A stretch of DNA of 64,000 nucleotides, from NCBI RefSeq assembly GCF_022682495.2, contig NC_071388.1, positions 84,817,073-84,881,072 on the forward strand. Direction: 5' to 3'. Source of the stretch: Desmodus rotundus (lineage: Eukaryota > Chordata > Mammalia > Chiroptera > Phyllostomidae). Positions 10,530 through 20,798 of the stretch are shown in pieces (the stretch's first letter is position 1; every line of letters starts with the position of its first letter). A program made the translations under genes and the position numbers. Below the pieces are notes generated by a model. It made no database searches. It was given only the letters and a program-made list of their open reading frames with translations, and had not been told where the DNA came from.

Positions 10530-11606
10530 ACCTGCTGGAATTCTGATTGGGTGTGCCTTGACTCTGTTTATTAATTTCAGAAAAATTGACATATTAACAG
10601 ATTTAATCATCTGATCTGTGAGTTGTGGTCTTCTTAATTAAGATATACAGTGTATCATCTTGTATATTTTTCTTTTTTAATTTTAACATTCTAATATTTA
10701 TTACCAGTGCATAGAAATATGATCAATTTTAATATACTGATCTTGTGTCATACAACTTCAATGAACTCAGCTATTAGTTATAGTAGGTTTGTTTATTTTT
10801 TTTGTAAATTCAGTAGGACTTTCAACATTGACAATCATGTCATTAGAGAATAAAAAATTACCTCTTCTTTACCTAGCTGCGTGCCTTTTACTATTTACTT
10901 ATGTACTTGTTTATTGACCCTATTGTAGCAGCTAGAACCACCAGTAGTCTGTTGAATAAAAATGGTAAAAGCAGAAATTCTTGGGTTTTTTTCTGATTTT
11001 CAAGGGAGAAGATTTAGTCTTTCACCATTAATGATGATCTTAGCTGTGGATTTTTCATTAGGAACTATATTAGGTTGAGGAAGTCCCTTCTCTTCCCAGT
11101 TTGCTGAATGGAAACTTCTGTCAGGAATGAATGTTGGATAGGGTTAGAAGATTTTTTTCCCTTGTATCTCTTAAGATGATCATATGGATTTAAAAAAAAT
11201 TCTTAAAAAAAATCATTAATATGGTTAATTACTTGATTTATTTTTAAATGTCACACCACACTTGCATTCTTAACTCCTTTGGTCAAGATGTGTTATCCAT
11301 TTTAATATTTTGGGGGGCATGTTTGTTAAAAGTTTGCAAGGCATTTTTGCATCTGTGTTCATGGGAGATATTTGTTTGTAGTTTTTATTTCTTATTAAGG
11401 TAATGTTGGCTTATAAAATGAGTTGGGATGTACTAATTTTTCCTTATTTTTTCATGTAATAGAAGAATTTTTGTAAACTTTGTATTTTTTTCTTAAAGGT
11501 TTGCCAACATTCATGAGCAGAGCCATTTGAGGCTAGGAGAGCTTTGTGTGGCCCACAAGGTTTTTAACCAAAAATTTAATGTATCTAAGAGTATCTACTC
11601 AGGCAT

Positions 11607-11838
11607 TTATTTCTTTTTTTAAAGACTTCATTTATTTAGTTTTAGAAAGAAGGAAAAGGAGGGACGAAGAGAGGGAGGAAAACATTGATCTGAGAGAAAA
11701 ACATTGGTTACGTCTTGTTTGTGTCTTGACTGGGGAATGAACCTGAAACCCAGGCATGTGCTCTGACCAGGAATCGAACCGGTGAACTTCCTCTATTCAG
11801 GGTGATGCTCAACCAACTGAGACACACAGGTCATGACC
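11607..11838 (-). mobile_element. VES SINE, antisense, with 8-bp duplication
   Basis: Plus strand shows the T-rich tail, then AAGACTTCATTTATTTAG, GAAAACATTGATCTGAGAG, a tRNA-like GAATCGAACCGGTGAAC (B box reversed) and CAACCAACTGAGAC (A box reversed). CTCAGGCA flanks both ends (11599-11606 and 11839-11846). More diverged than the other VES copies. Confidence 0.85.
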
Positions 11839-11930
11839 TCAGGCAGTTTTGATCATTGGTGATCAAGGAGTTTGTCCATTTTATTTAGGTCACAGAACTT
11901 ACTGACATAAGGTGTTCTTTCCTTGGACTC

Positions 11931-12239
11931 AGATAGATTTCTTCCACATGTACCTGACCAATACTCAGCTGAGTATTCTAGAGGGACCCCTTCCGAATGA
12001 ACACTGGAGTTCTATTTCTGTGGAGCTATCTTTTATCCAGAGCTCTTTCCTAGGACTGCCCTACAAAGTCTAGTTGTCCTGGCTGTCCATCCAGCGCCAT
12101 CACATGAACTGAGGCAGTTGCTGCATTCTGCCTGGGTTCCCCTTCCCAGCTCTGTGACTTAGAACTTTTTTCCACAAAAGAGATAGGCAATCACAGGGCT
12201 TGCATTATTTGTTTCTTCTTTTGTCAATATAAGAAACAT
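11931..12239. other. Unrecognised GC-moderate spacer
   Basis: About 300 bases between the old L1 and the next LTR, with no ORF and no repeat that I can name. It could belong to an extension of either neighbour. Confidence 0.35.
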
Positions 12240-12890
12240 TCAAACCTGACAGAATTTTTATTAGTTTATTTGAACCAAACCAATGACAACTCCTGAGAAG
12301 TAAAATCTCAGTGGGTTGAGAAAATTCTCTGGGAAGTGGCAGTTTTACCATTTATTTTATACATCAGAATCTAAGGACATAAGGGGATTACAGGAAACCC
12401 ACTGGTAATAGATTAAGGAGGTGGGAAAAAGCAAACAAGGAATCTCTGGGATTGGGAAAAAAATAAAAAGAATACTTTTTTTTTTACATTGGTGGGTACA
12501 GGATAGTTAACAATTAACACGCACAGCACAGAGAGGTGGTATTCGGGAGAACAGGTGACAATAATAACAATGAGGGGTCCTGTGGTCTTGTGCTCTGCTG
12601 CAGTGGTTGTCCCCCGAAGGGTCTGGAAAAGGAGATTAACCTGACATTCTGAAGGTATGTTTACTGCACATGGTCCAGACAGGACCAGTTAAGGTAAAGA
12701 TTGACCTTTGTCAAGGAAGACACTTGCCTAGGACATGTCTACCTGCCATGACTCACTTTTAGTTAAAAAGCTTTAATTTCAGACCATCCTTCGTGGTTAC
12801 TTCAGGTCTCTGAGTTTGTAGGGCCTTCCATGCAGGCCTCCCTGAGCTTATGAGGTTTAGTACGAGGCCTCTTTTTTATCCACACTGTCA
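12240..12890 (-). mobile_element. LTR element, antisense
   Basis: Read on the minus strand it begins TGACAGTGTGGATAAAAAAG, passes a TATA-like TATAAAATAAATGG, then a TCAACCCACTGAGATTTTAC block. It ends with AATAAA (plus-strand TTTATT at 12265-12270) followed by CTAATAAAAATTCTGTCA. This order (TG start, TATA, poly(A) signal near the 3' end) is that of a retroviral LTR of roughly 650 bp. No internal retroviral region on either side, so a solo LTR. The family resembles ancient class I LTRs, but I do not name it. Confidence 0.55.
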
Positions 12891-13290
12891 TGAATAAATC
12901 ACTGACCCTTCTTGCCTGATGACAATATCACAAGAACTGTTGTTTTATGTATACATTGCCTGGTTTTTAGTTGTTTAGAAATGAGGGTTTATTTGGTCCT
13001 AGGGGTTTTTTTTATTTTGGCTGAAAAAAGAAGTATTCTACAATGCACTACTAAGTCAAGAAGGCAGCATCCAAAGGATACCTTTAGTTACATACATACC
13101 GTATATATACATGTGTATATGTATAGTTATATGCATACCATTATAGACATACCATATCTATCATGGCATATCTGTATCATTATAGATATACCATTAGTTA
13201 TATAAATACCATTTATATTTATAAATATAAATAAACACTTGCATTTATTTATATCTATATCTATCATCTATATTTATATTTATATAATAT
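12891..13290. repeat. Low-complexity TA-rich tract after short unique DNA
   Basis: From about 13085 the sequence is a degenerate array of TATA, ATACC and TATC motifs, including repeats of CATACCATTATAGA-like units. The plus-strand ORF across it is a translation of low-complexity DNA. Confidence 0.7.
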
Positions 13291-13890
13291 GACTGTCCAG
13301 GAAAAGTCTAGCCATTCTTAATATGGTGAGAATGGTTTGTGCGACATCAATGCAAACTAGAAGCCAAGCAGAGTGGACTGGAATGCACATGTGTGAACAA
13401 AGACGACTTCACTGTGGGGACAGTAGATGCTGTTGAATGAGCATGTGCACTGTGTGGCCATCGCATTCAAAAGGACTAAACAAGTAGAGAAACAAATCTA
13501 CATCAAATTTTGCATTAAGCTTGAACATTCCTCCATGGAAACTATTCAGATGATTCAGAAGGCTGCAGCTGTGGGCAACTGGTGATTAGCAGCTTAATCA
13601 CAATAACATGCCTGCTTATGCATCACATCTTGTGCAGAGTTCTTTTGTGAAACATCAAATCACCCAGGTGACTCAGCCCCCCTACAACCCAGATTTGGCA
13701 CCCTGTGACTTCTGGCTTTTCCCAAAACTGAATTCACCTTTGAAAGGGAAGAGATTTCAGACCATCGATGAGAGTCAGGAAAACACAATGGGGCAGCTAA
13801 TGGTGATGGGGAGAACTGTGTGAGGTCCTAAGGTGCCTACTTTGAAGAGGACGAAAGAGTCATTGTCCTACATACAATGTTTCATATATA
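13291..13890 (+). mobile_element. Mariner copy A, internally deleted, sense
   Basis: Begins GACTGTCCAGGAAAAGTCTAGCCATT next to an AT-rich TA-containing flank. The 5' 260 bases align with copy B (20799-21505, minus): shared landmarks are GCATCAAATTTTGCATTAAGCTTGAACATTCCTCC split by one or two changes. The first part encodes the start of the transposase helix-turn-helix; it then jumps directly into the C-terminal catalytic part. The 3' inverted repeat is lost in a TA-rich tract. Confidence 0.85.
13596..13823 (+). pseudogene. Mariner transposase C-terminal fragment (DD34D family)
   Basis: The open frame from the ATG at 13608 gives 71 residues that include the hallmark YNPDLAPCDFWLF (residues 26 to 38), which contains the third catalytic aspartate at residue 34. 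Just upstream in frame the HDN-like motif reads HNNMPAY, so the second catalytic aspartate is replaced by Asn at 13602-13604. The distance from that position to residue 34 is 34 residues, exactly the mariner DD34D spacing. The first aspartate and the whole middle of the protein are deleted. The frame ends in TGA after GRTV, where the family normally continues. Non-functional fossil of a cut-and-paste transposase. Confidence 0.85.
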
Positions 13891-15054
13891 CATGCTATAT
13901 ATGTACATATATATAGTGTTTTAAAGATCAGCAACAAAATGTTACTACAGATTCTTCTTTTTTCTATTCTCTAAAGTTTTCCATAGAAATAATATATTGA
14001 TTTTATAATAAAAATAAGCCATTGATATTATAACAATAGAAAAATAGAATCAAATTAGGAGCCTAGAAATAAACATCACTTCAAATATGGAATATTCAAT
14101 GCAGAATACTGTAGAACAATTATTTTTCCTATTTATTTATCATACTTCAATGAGTGGACATAGCAACTATATCTCATTATTGACTTATTTTGAGTTTTCA
14201 GTCAACAAAATCTCTCAGATCTTTTCTCAGGCATTGCTTTCCAGCCCAAATTTTTTTGCATTCATTACTTTTTAGTATTTGAGCAAAATTTAAGCATCTT
14301 CCATACTAGAACCACATTACAATTATCTGATAAAAATAAAATCCAATTACAATAAAACAACATATGCATGCACATAGTTTAATGAGCTAAATAATTAAAA
14401 AGTAAATTGGCCCTGCTTTCTGTACTACTCTACAGTGGCAATCATTTTCAAATATGTTAGCTGATTCTTTAGATTTTGACTCTACATTAGAACACTCAAG
14501 CACTTTATTTATTCAATTTTTTTAGTTTTAGAGATCATCTACTGTGAAAGTTAAAGTTCTAATGTGGCACCTGTGATTCCTGTCTCGCTCCTACTGTCAT
14601 ATCTTTGTGTGACCTCTTCCTTTTGAGTTTGAATTTAGGAGAGATGTACAATTTGTTTCTAACTAATGAAATATGGTAAATACAAAGTGTGATTGGTATC
14701 AATACATAGTCAACTGTATTACTAGTGCAGTGTTGAAAATGATACCCAATTATAGTACCTTTTAATCACCTCATACTTTATTTTTAGTTTCCTCTGATTT
14801 TATCCGGTTGAGTCCAGCCAGGAGTATGCTACTCTGAGAATGGTTTAACCATCCATATTCTCACTAAACAGAGACTTCTACAAAAATATTTAATCATTAT
14901 TTTTAAGCAAATTTTCTATGGTCAAGTATGAGATCTCAGATATAACTTAATATCATAAATGTATATGGGATGTATATAATAATTAAGAATCCTAAAATGT
15001 ATTAACAGGTAATGCATATATAATATAAATACAATTACTGACCTTACTATTACC
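13891..15054. other. AT-rich DNA, nothing recognised
   Basis: Unique-looking AT-rich sequence with short chance ORFs only. No repeat, hairpin or gene signal that I can support. Confidence 0.45.
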
Positions 15055-15665
15055 ACTTCTGGCTAACATTTATTGATTGGTTTTATATGCTGTTCATAAT
15101 CATTAAAAAAATCATCTCATTTAATTTTTCACAAAACCTTTCAGGGATTCATTACCCACACCATTTTATTTTATATTACTATTTACTTATTTTAGTTTTT
15201 TAAGTGTATTTTTCCCATTACCACTTTTTATCCCACTTGTACCTCTCTTCCCCCTTCCCCATACTATTATCCATGTCAGTGAGTCTTGTTTCCTTTGCAC
15301 TCAATCCCTCCACCCCTCAAACTCCCTCCCATAGCTGTCATCCTGCTCTTTATCCAGGAATCTCTTTCTATCTTGCCTCTTACTTCAGTTTGTTCATTAG
15401 ATCCCACATATGAGTGAAATCATATGGTATTTGTCTTTCTCTGACTGGCTTTTTCACTTAGCAAAATGTTCTTCAGGTCCATCCATGCTGTCACAAAGCA
15501 TAAAATTTTCTGCTTTTCTTACCCACACCATTTTACAGAAAGGAAACTGAAGTTAATGCAGGTAGCCTAACTTCAATGAGTAAATGGTGGAGTTGAGATT
15601 TTGACCCAGTTTTGATTGTGTTCTTCCTATCCATACACCAGGAGATGTGGGAATCTTTCTAACAT
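15055..15665 (+). repeat. MIR SINE split by an L1 insertion
   Basis: Left half 15055-15168: CTGGCTAACATTTATTGATTGG, ATCATCTCATTTAATTTTTCACAAAACC, ATTACCCACACCATTTTA. Right half 15519-15665: ACCCACACCATTTTACAGAAAGGAAACTGAAG, then GTAAATGGTGGAGTTGAGATTTTGACCCAG. Together they form one MIR in sense orientation, with ACAGAAAGGAAACTGAAG matching the MIR acagatgaggaaactgagg block. Confidence 0.8.
15169..15518 (-). mobile_element. 5'-truncated bat L1, antisense, perfect 17-bp duplication
   Basis: 350 bp of L1 3' end in reverse (T-rich end, then a CCCTTCCCC-type pyrimidine run, GTTCATTAGATCCCACATATGAGTGAAATCATATGGTATTTGTCTTTCTCTGACTGGC). TTACCCACACCATTTTA occurs at 15152-15168 and again at 15519-15535 without a mismatch. 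The insertion cut a MIR in two. Confidence 0.9.
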
Positions 15666-16304
15666 TCATTCCAGATTCATGCTATCTGAAAACTGGGAGA
15701 GTTTTATAAAGAAGCAAAAGCTTTGACAAGCCTGAGAAGATTGAAAGCCAAGTGTAGAGAGGTTTCATGCTGTGGGACCAAATACTGGGGAATGTTTCCC
15801 AATGACAGGTGACAAGAAGAGACCTCACCTCTAAATGAGACAGGAAGGCAGCATCTGCATGCCCATGTGAGCACATTGTCATGAATAAATATGGTAATAA
15901 GGCTAATATATGCAACAGGAAGAAGACATTAGAAAATTAATGAAATGGACCATAGTTTTGTTCTATTGTGGAGGATAATCACTTGTTGTCTGGTCTCATG
16001 AATCAAGGTCACTCATTTCCGTCCTCACACAAGAACCCATTTCCTCTCAGATGAACTATACTTTTATTATCTGCATTAAAATTAAGTGGGTATCCCTGTC
16101 CTAAAAATTTTCATCTAATCTATTTTTCATACTGTCACATGAATTATCCTCCTGTGACTCAGATTTAATACCAATCTCCAGCTTGGAAATAGTCATTGTC
16201 TCACTATTAAATAATAGATGAATCCTAATCTTTCAGAAGGATACCCAGCCTCCTGTAAAGACATCCTCACTTTCTTCTCATATTTTCTTCTTTTTTTTCA
16301 TTAC
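15666..16304. other. Unique-looking DNA, no gene recognised
   Basis: Contains a 77-codon minus-strand ORF (15682-15915) without recognisable content. The right part (16180-16300) loosely resembles L2, but the match is too weak to call. Confidence 0.4.
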
Positions 16305-16319
16305 AAATCCTTTCCCCCA

Positions 16320-18026
16320 TCTCAGGAGTAAGGAGTCCCAGCCCTATACCAGGCCCCTCAGACTAGGGTTCCAATGCCAGGAGGATAAGTTCCCCACAAA
16401 TTCTGCCTGCAAAAACCAGGAGGGACTGAGTCAGTGGAAGAAACTTCTCGGGCCCCAAGAAGTTCCTCTTGAAGAACCCACAGACTCAATGACTCAGATT
16501 CACCCCCTCTGAGCTCCAGCACCAGAGTAGCCCTGAAAGGCATCAGTGGCATACAGGGAGAAATTGAGAGGTCTGGCATTGTGGTAAGCAGAGGCCATTG
16601 TCCCTTCTCTGAGCTCTCCCCTGACAGAGATGGCAAGCTGGTGCCATATCTGAGACTCTATCAACCTGGCTAACATTGTACAACCCACCTTGGAGATCCC
16701 CAGAGACTCCACTCCACCTGACTTATGGGCCCATGCAAGCTGCTTTTCCATATGAATGGCTGGTCTTGGATCATGCTTTACAACTTCCTAAATCCTCTCA
16801 AACAAGCAACAACTGGTCTCAGTGAGCCCCAGGTCCAGCATTAGCATTCACAGCTTGGCTTCACCTGGGAGTCTCTAAGCCCAGCACAAGTAGCAGCCAT
16901 CTCAGATTGCTTTGTAACTCAGGCAGGTTGGCCCTGAGCAAAACATAGTTGAGGCTGACCTTGGCCTGCACCACCCAGGAAATGCCAGGGCCACTGCACC
17001 CAGTGGACAGCTGCAGATCACATCGGAGTACCACCACCCTGCCCCTGCACAGCTGATCCCCCACAGATGGTGGAGGTTTGTGGTCAGTGGTCACAGCCAG
17101 TCCTTGCAGCTGACTGGCCTGGGTAAATTCCTCCCACTGATCTACCAAAAACAGTCAAGGCTCAACTACAAAAGGAGGGTGTACTCAGCCCACACAAAGG
17201 GTACCCCTTGAGTACCCAGCTTGAGTATAGTGTTCGGTGCTGCTGGACCCTATAAGACACTTACCTCATTAGGCCACACTACCAAGACACAGAATCATAG
17301 CAGCTCTACCTAATACATGGAAACAAACACTGGGAGGCTGCAAAATGAAGAAATAAAGAAACATGGCCCAAGTAAAAGAACATATCAAAACTCCAGAAAA
17401 AGAGGTAAACAAAATGGAGATAAGCAATCTATCAGATGCAGAGTTCAAAACACTGGTTATAAGGATGCTCAGGAAACTTAGTGAGGACCTCAGCAGCATA
17501 AAAAAGATCCAGCCAGAACTTGAGAATTCACTAATTGAAACAAAGAACAATTAACAGGGAAACAACAGTAGAGTGGATGAAGGCGAGAATCAAATCAATG
17601 ATTTGGAACATAAGGAAGCAAAACACAACCAATCAGAACAAGAAGAAAAAAGATTCCCAAAAAATGAGGGTAGTATAAGAAGCCTCTGGGACAATGTCAA
17701 GAGGTCCAACATTTGCATCATAGGGGTGCCAGAAGGAGAAAAAAAAGAGCAAGAAATTGGAAATCTGTTTGAAAAAATAATGAAAGGAAGCTTCCTTAAT
17801 TTGGCGAGGGGATTAAGAAGTACTAATTGGTAGTTACAGAATAGCCATGGGACATAAAGTACAGTATAGGAAGTGGAGTAACCAAAGAACTTACACTCAT
17901 GACCCATGTACGTGAACAATGTGAGGGGATTGCCTGAGGGAATGGGGAGAGCTGGGTGCAGAGGGCAAAGGGAGAATAATCAGGATAACTGTAATAGCAT
18001 AATCAATAAAATTTAATTAAAAAAGA
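16320..18026 (+). mobile_element. Complete ORF1-only L1 derivative (half-L1/HAL1-like), with target-site duplication
   Basis: Flanked by AAATCCTTTCCCCCA (16305-16319) and AAATCCTTCCCCCA (18027-18040), one base different. Inside are a GC-rich 5' region of about 1 kb that looks like an L1 5' UTR, a degraded ORF1 (17363-17833), then directly a 3' UTR. That 3' UTR contains a TACTAATTGGTAGTTACAGAATAGCCATGGG-like block and ends ATCAATAAAATTTAATTAAAAAAG. No ORF2 endonuclease or reverse transcriptase lies between ORF1 and the 3' UTR. The 3' UTR is unlike that of the other L1 copies here. Such elements (half-L1) lack ORF2 and depend on L1 proteins. ORF1 itself is also cut short. Confidence 0.75.
17363..17833 (+). 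pseudogene. L1 ORF1 pseudogene, N-terminal half
   Basis: Starts ATG in a purine-rich context and reads MAQVKEHIKTPEKEVNKMEI, a typical L1 ORF1p start, into a Leu/Glu/Lys coiled coil. One in-frame TAA at 17552-17554 splits it; the same frame resumes at once and runs with a VDEGENQINDLE-like coil end into the RNA-recognition part, recognisable by NICIIGVPEGE and EIGNLFEKIM. It then breaks off after about 155 codons into 3' UTR text and stops at 17831-17833. The rest of the RNA-recognition domain and the C-terminal domain are missing. The parent protein is the L1 RNA-binding chaperone; this copy is inactive. Confidence 0.85.
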
Positions 18027-18040
18027 AAATCCTTCCCCCA

Positions 18041-19139
18041 ACACAATACCTATATTTTCAAGGCTCAGGGGAGCAACTGTGGCAATTTTAAGCTCTTCGA
18101 TTCAAGTGGCTTGTCTGGAAATTATAGGAATTATTTCCCAAGGAGTATTATCAAGTTGGCTCTGCTTTTGTCCATTTCATTGGTTTCAGATTTGAGAAAC
18201 ACTGAGGAAGTCTTCACTAACAAAATGATGAGAAGATTTATTAATGACCGGATACGAAGCAATGAAGGGCCTATATAGAGAGAACATGCAATCCTCTTGG
18301 ATTGAAGAAGAGAACATTTAATAAATTTTACTGTAAACTCAAAGATTTACAGATTAATTAAAGATTAAGAAAACAATTTGAAAGGTCTAATATTAACACA
18401 TTACTTAGAAATCATGCTTGTTCAAAAAATCAGAGATTTTGAATTTTTTAAAACAGGAGCAGAATATTATTTTTAAAAGGATAAAAGATCCATTACTTTA
18501 GCTGCAAGAAAAGAAAGAAATACCTTTAAGAGAACGTTTTACATGTTAGCGAACAGGCTCGTTAAAAAGTTATGAAAGGGAAAAGGAGCTGCAGCAAGTC
18601 AGTCTCCTGATTCTCCCCCTCTCTCCCCTCTCTCTTTCTCACTTCTGCTTTTTAGTATTTTAACTGTTTATTTTGTTTTTACTTTGCAATAATTTCAGGA
18701 TTGTAGACAACTTTCAAAAACAGGACAAACAATTCTCACCTACTCATTACTCGGATTCCTAAAAAATTGCCTTAACACATTAACTTTAATTTTCTCTTCT
18801 CTGAACAATTTAAGTTGCTGATATGATGCCCTTTTAATCATAACTACTGCAGCATGTATTTCTTCAAAATAAATATTTTTCCATACCACAGTGCAATTCT
18901 TAAAATCATGAAGATTATATTGCTAAAATTATTATACCTTTAGATACCTTCTTCAGATTTCAAAAATGGTCCTACTAATGTTCATTATAGCAAAAGAATT
19001 TTTTTTTCCAATTTAATATTACCTTTTGCATTTAGCATCACCTTTTGCATTCACTTAGTGTAGCCTAAGTAGATTAATGGGATAAAGTAGATTACCCCAT
19101 TTATTTACTTTAATCCCAGCCTGTCTTTCATGATGTTGA
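18041..19139. other. AT-rich DNA, nothing recognised
   Basis: A pyrimidine-rich run at about 18610-18650 and otherwise AT-rich unique sequence. No supported gene or repeat. Confidence 0.45.
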
Positions 19140-19850
19140 TGTTTTTGAAGGGTACAGGCCAGTTATTTTGTAGAATGTGCTCATTCCCTTTCAAACCCAT
19201 CCTAAAGCCTTTTTCCTCTATCATTCCACCTCAGCTGCTATTTTCAAACTTGCCCAGGACCTCCACGATATGGTCTGTTCTCTGTTATCATCACGTATGA
19301 CCTAACGACGCAGCAACATTGTACGCTGTAGATCACTTATCCACTCTTCCTGACTCTTTATTTTCTTGGCTTCTATGACATCACATTTTCCTTGATTTCC
19401 TTCTCCCCAGCTGGCCATTCCTCCTCTGCCTCCTTTCCCACTTCCCCTAAATCCCCAACCTTTTTCTTAGCTGTGGATAGGTCTGCACTCTGAATTCTTA
19501 GACCTCCCCTTTTCTCTACACCCATCCCTTTGATTTAGATACCATCCATGCTTTAAAACAATGAGGATTTTATCTTCATTTTGGACCTCTCATCTGAACC
19601 CCAGAAGGCTATGTTCCCACTTAGCTGTTCAGGTGGCATTTCAGACTTAAAATTCTCAAAACCAAATTTGTGATGTCCCCTGCCCTCAACCCTAAAACTG
19701 GTCTCCTTCAGTCTTTCCAATCTCAGTAACTAGCACGCACCCCATTTTTCCAATGGACTGAAAACTTAATAGTGTTTCTAATTAATCAAATAAAAACCCT
19801 GAGTAACAGTTGATTTCTCTTACCCTGCACATAAAAACTGTCAAACATTT
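19140..19850 (+). mobile_element. L2 LINE remnant (reverse-transcriptase part of ORF2), sense
   Basis: Blocks in L2 order: GCCCAGGACCTCCACGATATGG, TTTCTTGGCTTCTATGACATCACATTTTCCTTG, CAGCTGGCCATTCCTCCTCTGCCTCC, CCCATCCCTTTGATTTAGATACCATCCATGC, GGACCTCTCATCTGAACCCCAGA, GGCATTTCAGACTTAAAATTCTCAAAACC and TTCCAATCTCAGTAACTAGCA. This is the CR1-clade L2 reverse-transcriptase region around and after the YADD motif, which is itself destroyed. Ancient and far from coding. Confidence 0.7.
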
Positions 19851-19910
19851 TATTTGCATGACCATCAAAATTACCCAAAATCTTATGACTGTTTTCACTT
19901 CTGTTCCAAG

Positions 19911-20165
19911 TGTGGTGGTAGGAAGTTAGACAGGAGCAGAACAGAGATGATGGGTCAGGTACAGAAGGTCACCAGGGAAGAAAGCCCTGGGCACCTAGCA
20001 ACAGGGAAGCTGGGAAAACAAGGACCTTCCCCCAGGGTGACTTTTTCTCCACTAATAATACATCACTGGTTCAGACCCCTTGACCTTTCATTTGTCTGGT
20101 TATGCATTTTGGACCCTCCCCTGACTTTTCCTCCCCTAGAATGTTGCTAGTCATGCTGGTTAGAT
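19911..20165 (+). mobile_element. Partial copy of the 6.2-kb LTR family, sense
   Basis: TCAGGTACAGAAGGTCACCAGGGAAGAAAGCCCTGGGCACCTAGCA here aligns with the corresponding text from about 6277 in the first element. The alignment extends left through GGTAGGAAGTTAGACAGGAGCAG and right through AAGCTGGGA, TTCAGACCCCTT and CCCCTAG, about 240 bases in all. The 3' half with the poly(A) signal is missing. The left end near TGTGGTGGTAGG at 19911 may be the true LTR start. Confidence 0.65.
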
Positions 20166-20798
20166 TCCATTGGGAATGAGGGAGGGAAGAAAAAGGGAGC
20201 CTGAAGAAATTTATGTAAAAAACTACAATTCCACCAGCAAGATTACTCATGATCCTTACTTATGCCACACACTCATAAATACTGTAATATCATTAAAACT
20301 AAACTTTTTATTTTTCTCATATTTAAATATTTATATTATTAGTATTAATGATTGAATTAATCCATGCCACATTCACTGAGCAAAATGATCCTACCAATTA
20401 GCTCAGGGGACGGTCGGAAAACAAATTCTCCCCCAAATTCTATTTCCTTTGGGACATAAACATACTGAGGCAAAGCTATGTGTTGGGCTACATCAACATC
20501 ACTGCATAAATCATGTCTTTTTCTGTCTTTATTTTCTCCCCTGTGGCTTAAATAAAAAATGACATAATTCAAAATAAATGTGCATATGATAGTATTAAAA
20601 AATAAAATGATTTATTTCACTCTGTAAGTACTTATTTTCAATGTTTTACTGTTGTACATAATATTGACTTGCATCTTTACCCATTTCTTTTTATTTACCA
20701 TCCCTAAAAGTTGATCAAAATTCATAAATATTCTTTAGGGTAGTGAATAGTGTATTGACCAATAGCTTTCTGGAAAGATTATAACAATTTACATTTGT
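20166..20798. other. AT-rich DNA, nothing recognised
   Basis: Short ORFs on both strands (20170-20355, 20357-20572) with no recognisable content. Confidence 0.4.

Larger units (their letters stand above)
8951..11930 (-). mobile_element. Old L1, antisense, about 2.3 kb after removing inserts
   Basis: A second L1 3' end begins near 8951 with plus-strand text GTGTTAAGGTATAATTCATGG and AGTGTACAACTGAATGGTTTTTAG, the mark of mammalian L1M 3' UTRs read backwards. It continues through 3' UTR, then ORF2 C-terminal and reverse-transcriptase sequence: CCTTTGAATTTCCATATGATTTTGAGAATCAGCTTGTCAATTTC just before the VES at 10333, and ATTGACATATTAACAGATTTAATC after it. Further markers are TCATACAACTTCAATGAACTC and TTGGCTTATAAAATGAGTTGGGA. 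Interrupted by an MLT1 LTR and two VES SINEs. ORF2 is full of stops and indels. Confidence 0.7.

Noticed and set aside
6230..12890. Intact endogenous retrovirus
   Set aside because: Only LTR-like sequences are seen; no gag, pro, pol or env text is found between or beside them.
12912..13205. 97-codon plus-strand ORF with Tyr/Ile/His repeats
   Set aside because: Translation of the TA-rich low-complexity tract.
16358..17148. Three minus-strand ORFs of 83 to 95 codons
   Set aside because: They lie on the reverse strand of the GC-rich 5' UTR of the ORF1-only L1 element.
17590..17919. 109-codon minus-strand ORF
   Set aside because: Shadow of the L1 ORF1 remnant on the plus strand.
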